Of a DNA stretch of 64,000 bases, positions 58,879-64,000 are shown piece after piece (position 1 is the first letter of the stretch; each line of letters opens with the position of its first letter). The position numbers were made by a program, and so were the translations under genes. The notes below the pieces were generated by a model. It saw only the letters and a list, made by a program, of their open reading frames with translations, was not told the DNA's origin and did no database searches. Where the stretch lies: contig NZ_PSXX01000002.1 of the NCBI RefSeq assembly GCF_002931055.1, forward strand, positions 372,001 to 436,000. Reading direction: 5' to 3'. This DNA is from Pseudoclavibacter sp. AY1H1 (GTDB lineage Bacteria > Actinomycetota > Actinomycetes > Actinomycetales > Microbacteriaceae).

Positions 58879-58913
58879 GAGGACCCGAGCGGGAGAAATC
58901 CGCTCGGGTCCTT
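58879..58913 (-). terminator. adk terminator hairpin
   Basis: GGACCCGAGCG pairs with CGCTCGGGTCC (11 bp, extended by further pairs), 9-base loop, about 22 bp after the adk stop. Confidence 0.75.
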
Positions 58914-58934
58914 GCTTGTCTTGCCGGGTAAGTC

Positions 58935-59558
58935 CTATTTGCCGCTCAGGCGGTGCAGTGGATGACGCAGGCCCCGCTGCTCGAGAGCAGCGAAGATGCG
59001 GTTCCGGACTTCCTCGACGGTGCCGAAGCCGTTGACGCTCACGAGCGATCCGCGAGCGGAGTACGTCTCGAGAAGCGGCGCGGTCTCCTGCAGGTACACG
59101 TTCTGACGGTGCCTGATGGCCTCTTCCGTGTCGTCGGCGCGGCCCTGCTCGAGCGCGCGGCGGCGGAGGCGCTCCACGACGCTGTCGATCTCGACCTTGA
59201 GCTCGATGACGGCATCGATCGCCGTGCCCTGGTCAGCGAGGAGCTGCGTGAGGAACGCGACCTGCTCGAGTGTGCGCGGGTAGCCGTCGAGGAGGAAGCC
59301 GCCAGCGGCGTCGGCCTCCGTGAGGCGGTCGCGGACGAGCTCGTTCGTCAGCGAATCGGGAACCAGGTTGCCGCTCTCGATGATCTCACGGACCTGGATG
59401 CCGAGGTTCGTGCCGTTCTTGATGTTGGCACGGAAGATGTCACCGGTCGAGATGGCTGGGATACCGAAGGCCTCGGCGATGCCGACGGCCTGCGTTCCCT
59501 TGCCGGCCCCGGGGGGACCAACGATGAGCAGGCGGAAGGTCTGGTCGTGATGTGTCAT
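58935..59558 (-). CDS. adk: Adenylate kinase
   Basis: A 207-residue adenylate kinase of the short form, without a zinc LID. The P-loop is [13 protein letters not shown], followed by [29 protein letters not shown] and [20 protein letters not shown]. It balances ATP, ADP and AMP. The start overlaps the secY stop by 4 bases (ATGA). Confidence 0.97.
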   Translation of the reverse strand: MTHHDQTFRLLIVGPPGAGKGTQAVGIAEAFGIPAISTGDIFRANIKNGTNLGIQVREIIESGNLVPDSLTNELVRDRLTEADAAGGFLLDGYPRTLEQVAFLTQLLADQGTAIDAVIELKVEIDSVVERLRRRALEQGRADDTEEAIRHRQNVYLQETAPLLETYSARGSLVSVNGFGTVEEVRNRIFAALEQRGLRHPLHRLSGK

Positions 59559-60913
59559 CGGAGAAGCCCCTCGTAGTTGCGTTGTTGGAGTTGAGCGTCG
59601 ATCTGCTTCACCGTCTCGAGTCCGACGCCCACGACGATGAGGATCGATGCGCCGCCGAACGGGAAGTTGGCATTTGCATTGACCGTGGACAGCGCGATGA
59701 GCGGGATGAGCGCGAGCACGCCGAGGTAGAGCGAACCGGGGAAGGTGATTCGCGTGAGCACGAAGTTCAGGTACTCGGCGGTGGGGCGTCCGGCACGGAT
59801 GCCGGGAACGAAGCCACCGTGCTTTCGCATGTTCTCGGCAACCTCCTCAGGGTTGAAGGCGATCGCGACGTAGAAGTACGTGAAGCCGATGATGAGGAGG
59901 AAGTAGACCGCCATGTAGAGCGGGTGGTCGCCCGTCGTGAAGTTGTTCATGACCCAGGTGACCCACTCTGGCGGGGTCTCCCCCGCGGCAGGCTGGTTGA
60001 ACTGGGCGACGAGCGCGGGAAGGTACAGCAGCGACGAGGCGAAGATGACAGGGATAACGCCTGCCTGGTTCACCTTGATCGGGATGTACGTGCTGTTGCC
60101 GCCATACGTGCGGCGTCCGACCATGCGCTTCGCGTACTGGACGGGGATGCGACGCTGCGACTGCTCGACGAAGACGACGGCCATCATGATGAGCAGCCCG
60201 ATCGCGATGACGATGACGAGCGTGGTCATTCCACCGGTACCGGCGGCGATGGCGCCGAAGGCGGACGGGAACGAGGCTGCGATCGACGTGAAGATCAGGA
60301 GCGACATGCCGTTGCCGACGCCGCGCTCGGTGATGAGCTCGGCCATCCACATGATGACCGCGGTGCCAGCTGTCATGGCTGCGACCATGAGCACGACGCG
60401 CACCATGTTGATGACGGCGTTCTCCGGGGTCGCGGCGGACTCGTTGAGCATGTCGAGGACGTTCTCGCAGGCAGGGTTGCCCGTGCCGAAGAGCGTTCCC
60501 GACTTCGCCACCGTCACGAGTGTCGTCGCCTGGAGGATCGCGAGGGCGATGGTCAGGTAGCGCGTGTACTGCGTGAGCTTCGACTGACCCGCCTGACCCT
60601 CCTTGTGGAGCGCCTCGAAGTGAGGGATGACCACACGCAGCAGCTGCGTGATGATCGAGGCCGTGATGTACGGCATGATGCCCAGCGCGAAGATCGACAA
60701 CTGCAGCAGCGCGCCACCGGAGAACAGGTTGACCATGTCGTAGAGACCGGCCATCTGCGTTCCAGTGTCGAGACACTGCTGCACGTTGACGTAGTTCACA
60801 AATGGGCCAGGAACCGTGGTGCCGATCCGGTAGATGGCGACCATAGCGAGCGTGAAGAGGATCTTGCGACGAAGATCCGGTGTCTTGAACACTCGTGCGA
60901 CGGCACTGAACAC
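59555..60913 (-). CDS. secY: Protein translocase subunit SecY
   Basis: A 452-residue channel with ten membrane segments. Conserved stretches include [37 protein letters not shown] and [18 protein letters not shown], with the C-terminal [19 protein letters not shown]-like region. It forms the SecYEG translocon. The GTG start at 60913 has AGGAACGTA upstream. A strong hairpin with a T-rich tail lies between rplO and secY, so secY-adk may have its own promoter. Confidence 0.97.
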   Translation of the reverse strand: MFSAVARVFKTPDLRRKILFTLAMVAIYRIGTTVPGPFVNYVNVQQCLDTGTQMAGLYDMVNLFSGGALLQLSIFALGIMPYITASIITQLLRVVIPHFEALHKEGQAGQSKLTQYTRYLTIALAILQATTLVTVAKSGTLFGTGNPACENVLDMLNESAATPENAVINMVRVVLMVAAMTAGTAVIMWMAELITERGVGNGMSLLIFTSIAASFPSAFGAIAAGTGGMTTLVIVIAIGLLIMMAVVFVEQSQRRIPVQYAKRMVGRRTYGGNSTYIPIKVNQAGVIPVIFASSLLYLPALVAQFNQPAAGETPPEWVTWVMNNFTTGDHPLYMAVYFLLIIGFTYFYVAIAFNPEEVAENMRKHGGFVPGIRAGRPTAEYLNFVLTRITFPGSLYLGVLALIPLIALSTVNANANFPFGGASILIVVGVGLETVKQIDAQLQQRNYEGLLR

Positions 60914-60949
60914 TACGTTCCTGCTTTCATTTCTCGTGAAAGAGACAAA

Positions 60950-60975
60950 CGGGGGTCGGCAACCGCCGACCCCCG
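60950..60975 (-). terminator. Terminator or attenuator between rplO and secY
   Basis: A perfect 11-bp stem CGGGGGTCGGC/GCCGACCCCCG with a 4-base loop, followed in the sense strand by TTTGTCTCTTT. It starts 11 bp after the rplO stop. Confidence 0.75.
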
Positions 60976-60985
60976 CTTGGAGTTG

Positions 60986-61459
60986 CTACTTGACGGAACC
61001 GCCGGCGGCAACGATCTTCTGCTCTGCTGAGCTGGAGACCTTGTCGACCGCGACGTTCAGCTTAACCGCAATCTCACCATTGCCGAGCACCTTGACGGGC
61101 TCGTTCTTGCGAACCGCACCCTTTGCCACGAGGTTCGCGATGGTGACATCGCCGCCCTCGGGGAAGAGCTCGGCCAGCTTGGAGAGGTTGACGACCTGGT
61201 ACTCGACGCGGAACGGGTTCTTGAACCCGCGCAGCTTCGGCGTACGCATGTGCAGCGGCATCTGGCCACCCTCGAAGCCGATACGCACTGTCGTGCGCGC
61301 CTTCGAGCCCTTGGTGCCGCGACCGGCGGTCTTGCCCTTGGAGCCCTCACCGCGACCAACGCGCGTCTTGGACTTCTTGGCACCGGGAGCGGGGCGGAGG
61401 TGGTGGACCTTGAGCTGAGGCTCGGAGGTCACATCCTTCTCGTTCTCGTTCTTGGTCAT
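60986..61459 (-). CDS. rplO: 50S ribosomal protein L15
   Basis: A 157-residue L15, with [20 protein letters not shown] and [20 protein letters not shown]. The start overlaps the rpmD stop by ATGA. Confidence 0.97.
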   Translation of the reverse strand: MTKNENEKDVTSEPQLKVHHLRPAPGAKKSKTRVGRGEGSKGKTAGRGTKGSKARTTVRIGFEGGQMPLHMRTPKLRGFKNPFRVEYQVVNLSKLAELFPEGGDVTIANLVAKGAVRKNEPVKVLGNGEIAVKLNVAVDKVSSSAEQKIVAAGGSVK

Positions 61460-61644
61460 TCGGAGATCTCCTCAACTGAAACCAGGTGAGCGACTGTCTT
61501 GACGTAGCCGCGGTTCACCGAGTTGTCCGGCTTGACGACGGTGTGGCCAATGCGCTTGAGGCCGAGCGAGCGCAGTGTGTCGCGCTGGTTCTGCTTCTCG
61601 CTGATCTTGGACTTGATCTGGGTCACCTTGAGACTCTTGGCCAT
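61456..61644 (-). CDS. rpmD: 50S ribosomal protein L30
   Basis: A 62-residue L30, [20 protein letters not shown] at its start and [20 protein letters not shown]. The ATG shares one base with the rpsE stop (TGATG). The frame extends upstream through rpsE, but only this start fits the family. Confidence 0.97.
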   Translation of the reverse strand: MAKSLKVTQIKSKISEKQNQRDTLRSLGLKRIGHTVVKPDNSVNRGYVKTVAHLVSVEEISE

Positions 61645-62357
61645 CAGGCACCGACCTTCTGTGCTTCGGCTGCGGCCTTGGCCGCGTTGGCCTCGGCACG
61701 CAGAATGCGCTGCGGAACGACCTGGTCGACGGGCAGGCCACGACGAGCTGCGACTGCGCGCGGCTCCTCGAGCTGCTTCAGCGCCGCGACGGTTGCGTGC
61801 ACGATGTTGATCGTGTTCGACGAACCGAGCGACTTCGACAGGACGTCGTGGATGCCCGCGCACTCAAGCACGGCGCGGACGGGGCCACCGGCGATAACAC
61901 CGGTACCTGCAGCGGCGGGACGGAGCAGGACGACGCCTGCTGCTGCCTCGCCCTGCACGGGGTGCGGGATCGTCTTCAGGACGCGAGGAACGCGGAAGAA
62001 GTTCTTCTTCGCCTCTTCGACGCCCTTGGCGATGGCCAGCGGGACCTCACGGGCCTTGCCGTAGCCGACGCCCACGAGTCCGTTGCCGTCGCCGACGACG
62101 ACCAGCGCGGTGAACGCGAAGCGACGACCGCCCTTGACGACCTTGGAGACGCGGTTGATGGTGACGACGCGCTCCAGGAACTGGTTCTTGTCATCGCGCG
62201 AGTTGCGGTCGCGGCCGCCCTGGCCACGCTCGCCACGACCACCGCGGCGGTTGTTGTCGCGACCTCCGTCGCGCTGTGCCGACTCACTCGACGCGGCCGT
62301 CTCAACGGGCGTGTCGGTCATGTTGTCGGGCGTGTTGGTGTCGATTTTCTCGGTCAC
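61644..62357 (-). CDS. rpsE: 30S ribosomal protein S5
   Basis: A 237-residue S5. The conserved domains start at [20 protein letters not shown], after an N-terminal extension of about 55 residues that is rich in Asp, Arg and Gly ([18 protein letters not shown]). [19 protein letters not shown] and [18 protein letters not shown] follow. Tandem with L18 and L30. Confidence 0.97.
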   Translation of the reverse strand: MTEKIDTNTPDNMTDTPVETAASSESAQRDGGRDNNRRGGRGERGQGGRDRNSRDDKNQFLERVVTINRVSKVVKGGRRFAFTALVVVGDGNGLVGVGYGKAREVPLAIAKGVEEAKKNFFRVPRVLKTIPHPVQGEAAAGVVLLRPAAAGTGVIAGGPVRAVLECAGIHDVLSKSLGSSNTINIVHATVAALKQLEEPRAVAARRGLPVDQVVPQRILRAEANAAKAAAEAQKVGA

Positions 62358-62725
62358 AGGTTCAGCCCTGCCTCTCGTGCTCCATCAGCGATAGCCGCGA
62401 CGCGACCGGCGTACTTGTTGCCGCCGCGGTCGAAGACCACGCTTTCGATGCCGGCGTCCTTGGCGCGTGCGCCGACGAGCTCGCCGACCCGCTTCGCCTT
62501 GGCCGACTTGTCACCGTCGAACTCACGCAGCTCGGCTTCCATGGTGGATGCCGAAGCCAGCGTGATGCCCTTGGTGTCGTCGACAACCTGGACGAAGACG
62601 TGACGCGCCGAGCGCGTGACGACGAGACGGGGACGCTGTGCGTCGCCGGAGACCTTCTTGCGAAGGCGGACGTGGCGGCGACGGGTCGCTGCCTGCTTGC
62701 TCTTTCCTCGAGTTCCGAGTCCCAT
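62354..62725 (-). CDS. rplR: 50S ribosomal protein L18
   Basis: A 123-residue 5S rRNA-binding protein, with [20 protein letters not shown] and [24 protein letters not shown] overlap with rpsE. Confidence 0.97.
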   Translation of the reverse strand: MGLGTRGKSKQAATRRRHVRLRKKVSGDAQRPRLVVTRSARHVFVQVVDDTKGITLASASTMEAELREFDGDKSAKAKRVGELVGARAKDAGIESVVFDRGGNKYAGRVAAIADGAREAGLNL

Positions 62726-62727
62726 GG

Positions 62728-63264
62728 TTACTTACCTGACTTTCCGGCCTTGCGGCGGATCTGCTCGCCCTCGTAACGCACGCCCTTGCCCTTGTAGGGC
62801 TCGGGGAGGCGGAGCTTGCGGATGTTCGCTGCGACCTCGCCGACAGCCTGCTTGTCGATTCCGACGACCGTGAGCTTGTTGTTGCCCTCGACCTGGAACG
62901 TGATGCCCTGGGGGGGCTCGACGTTGATCGGGTGCGAGTAGCCGAGTGCGAACTCGACGCCCGTGCCCTTGGAAACGATGCGGTAACCGGTTCCAACGAC
63001 CTCGAGCTTCTTCGTGTAGCCCTCGGTGACGCCGATGATGTTGTTGTTGATGAGCGTGCGGGTCAGGCCGTGCAGTGCACGCGACTCACGCTCGTCGTTC
63101 GGACGCGTGACGAGAAGCTGACCGTCTTCGAGCTTGACCTCGATGGGGTTCGCGACGACGAGCGCGAGCTCGCCCTTCGGTCCCTTGACGGTGACGTTCT
63201 GCGCGTCGATCTTGATGTCAACGCCTGCTGGGACGCTGATCGGGAGACGACCAATTCGTGACAT
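62728..63264 (-). CDS. rplF: 50S ribosomal protein L6
   Basis: A 178-residue L6, [20 protein letters not shown] at its start and [20 protein letters not shown] near its end. Confidence 0.97.
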   Translation of the reverse strand: MSRIGRLPISVPAGVDIKIDAQNVTVKGPKGELALVVANPIEVKLEDGQLLVTRPNDERESRALHGLTRTLINNNIIGVTEGYTKKLEVVGTGYRIVSKGTGVEFALGYSHPINVEPPQGITFQVEGNNKLTVVGIDKQAVGEVAANIRKLRLPEPYKGKGVRYEGEQIRRKAGKSGK

Positions 63265-63270
63265 GACGGA

Positions 63271-63669
63271 TTACCACACGTAGGCGAGGACTTCTCCGCC
63301 TACGCCCTTCTGCTCGGCCTGACGGTCCGTGAGGAGACCGGAGGAGGTGGACAGGATGGCAATGCCGAGGCCGCCGAGGACGCTTGGCAGCTCGGTCGAG
63401 CGCGCGTACACGCGGAGACCTGGCTTGGAGACGCGCTTGATGCCGACGATCGACCTCTCGCGGTTCGGACCGAACTTCAGCGAGAGAGTGAGGGTCTGGC
63501 CCACTCGTGCATCTTCGACTGTCCAGTCGGTGATGTAACCCTCGCGCTTGAGGATGTCGGCAATGTGGGACTTGAGCTTCGAGCTCGGCATCGACACGGA
63601 GTCGTGGTGCGCCGAGTTCGCGTTGCGCAGTCGCGTCAGCATATCTGCGACGGGATCTGTCATCGTCAT
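63271..63669 (-). CDS. rpsH: 30S ribosomal protein S8
   Basis: A 132-residue S8, [20 protein letters not shown] at its start and [20 protein letters not shown] near its end. I chose the ATG at 63669, with GAAAGGC upstream, over the next ATG 6 bases in. Confidence 0.97.
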   Translation of the reverse strand: MTMTDPVADMLTRLRNANSAHHDSVSMPSSKLKSHIADILKREGYITDWTVEDARVGQTLTLSLKFGPNRERSIVGIKRVSKPGLRVYARSTELPSVLGGLGIAILSTSSGLLTDRQAEQKGVGGEVLAYVW

Positions 63670-63692
63670 GATGAGTGCCTTTCGCCTGGTTT

Positions 63693-63716
63693 CGCGGGGC
63701 CGTACACGGCCCCGCG
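63693..63716 (-). other. Hairpin 1 between rplE and rpsH
   Basis: A perfect 9-bp stem CGCGGGGCC/GGCCCCGCG with a 6-base loop, 23 bp upstream of the rpsH ATG. Confidence 0.6.
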
Positions 63717-63750
63717 ACCTGTGGTGGACGGGCCATTGCGGTTGCAACAG

Positions 63751-63786
63751 CCCGATGGGGTCACGGCATACGCCGTGACCCTCGGG
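63751..63786 (-). other. Hairpin 2 between rplE and rpsH
   Basis: GGGTCACGGC/GCCGTGACCC (10 bp), loop of 4, extended by CCCGA/TCGGG with a two-base bulge. It begins 9 bp after the rplE stop. Confidence 0.65.
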
Positions 63787-63794
63787 TGTTCAGA

Positions 63795-64000
63795 CTAGTT
63801 CTGCTGGAGACCGGCCTGGAACGGGAAGCCGAGCTTGCCCAGGAGAGCGCGCCCATCTTCGTCGTTCTTCGCCGTCGTGACGACGGTGATGTCCATACCG
63901 CGTGTGCGGTCGATCTTGTCTGGATCGATCTCATGGAACATTACCTGCTCCGTGAGGCCGAAGGTGTAGTTTCCGTTTCCGTCGAACTGGCGGTCGTTGA
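63795..64000 (-). CDS. rplE: 50S ribosomal protein L5, C-terminal part (cut by window edge)
   Basis: The last 68 residues of L5 are visible, with [39 protein letters not shown] and the ending [10 protein letters not shown]. The stop is the TAG at 63795-63797. The start lies beyond the right edge. It precedes rpsH by a 125-bp spacer that holds no gene. Confidence 0.95.
   Translation of the reverse strand, partial: NDRQFDGNGNYTFGLTEQVMFHEIDPDKIDRTRGMDITVVTTAKNDEDGRALLGKLGFPFQAGLQQN

Overview
The window is a piece of a high-GC actinobacterial chromosome, most likely from the family Microbacteriaceae. The evidence is the strong GC bias with its long antisense open frames, the gene order of the ribosomal clusters (no S14 gene between L5 and S8, no S4 gene in the alpha operon), a GuaB3 paralogue beside GuaB, SURF1, DUF6350 and DUF3054 proteins, and many leaderless genes. 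I see no rRNA or tRNA gene, insertion sequence, prophage or CRISPR array. Almost everything is core metabolism or translation, encoded mainly on the minus strand.

Layout by coordinate. 1-13 kb: the start of NADP-isocitrate dehydrogenase (cut by the window edge), a diamine-type acetyltransferase, a membrane-anchored DDAH-like hydrolase, purN-purH, a DUF6350 membrane protein divergent from an AroQ chorismate mutase, a CydDC-type ABC exporter pair, and sucC-sucD. 13-23 kb: a PcrA/UvrD helicase divergent from an aldo/keto reductase, a glycerophosphodiester phosphodiesterase divergent from a DUF3054 protein, a Bax-inhibitor-1 protein, an FHA/winged-helix protein, a 394-bp non-coding stretch, guaA and a DUF3817 protein. 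23-31 kb: glpD and surf1, guaB3 and guaB, rarD, a solitary CIRCE-controlled groES, and a THUMP-like methyltransferase. 31-34 kb: three consecutive proteins with disordered repeat-rich N-termini and membrane C-termini, then a fourth proline-rich membrane protein. 34-42 kb: a long minus-strand cluster glmS-acpS-alr-tsaE-tsaB-rimI::tsaD, with coaA divergent from glmS. 42-46 kb: a mannitol PTS operon (HPr, MtlA IICB, IIA, mannitol-1-phosphate dehydrogenase). 46-64 kb: glmM, the rplM-rpsI operon, truA-rplQ-rpoA-rpsK-rpsM-rpmJ-infA, map, a four-gene insertion, adk-secY, and the spc ribosomal operon running off the right edge in rplE.

Functional links. PurN, PurH, GuaB, GuaB3 and GuaA belong to purine and GMP metabolism. 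GlmS and GlmM make glucosamine phosphates, and Alr makes D-alanine for the cell wall. TsaB, TsaD and TsaE install t6A37 on tRNA. The MtlA, IIA, HPr and MtlD proteins import and oxidise mannitol. A type III CoA-transferase and a glutaryl-CoA-dehydrogenase-like enzyme sit, with two unknown membrane proteins, between adk and map, which are usually close neighbours.

The most striking object is the alanine racemase. It is 631 residues long and reads as two Alr-like modules in one chain. The first keeps the lysine-side catalytic set and the second keeps the tyrosine-side set, as if an obligate dimer had been fused and reduced to one active site. The next is a single-frame RimI-TsaD fusion. A third broad signal is a TANNNT hexamer placed 6-9 bases before the start codon of at least 15 genes, pointing to widespread leaderless transcription.
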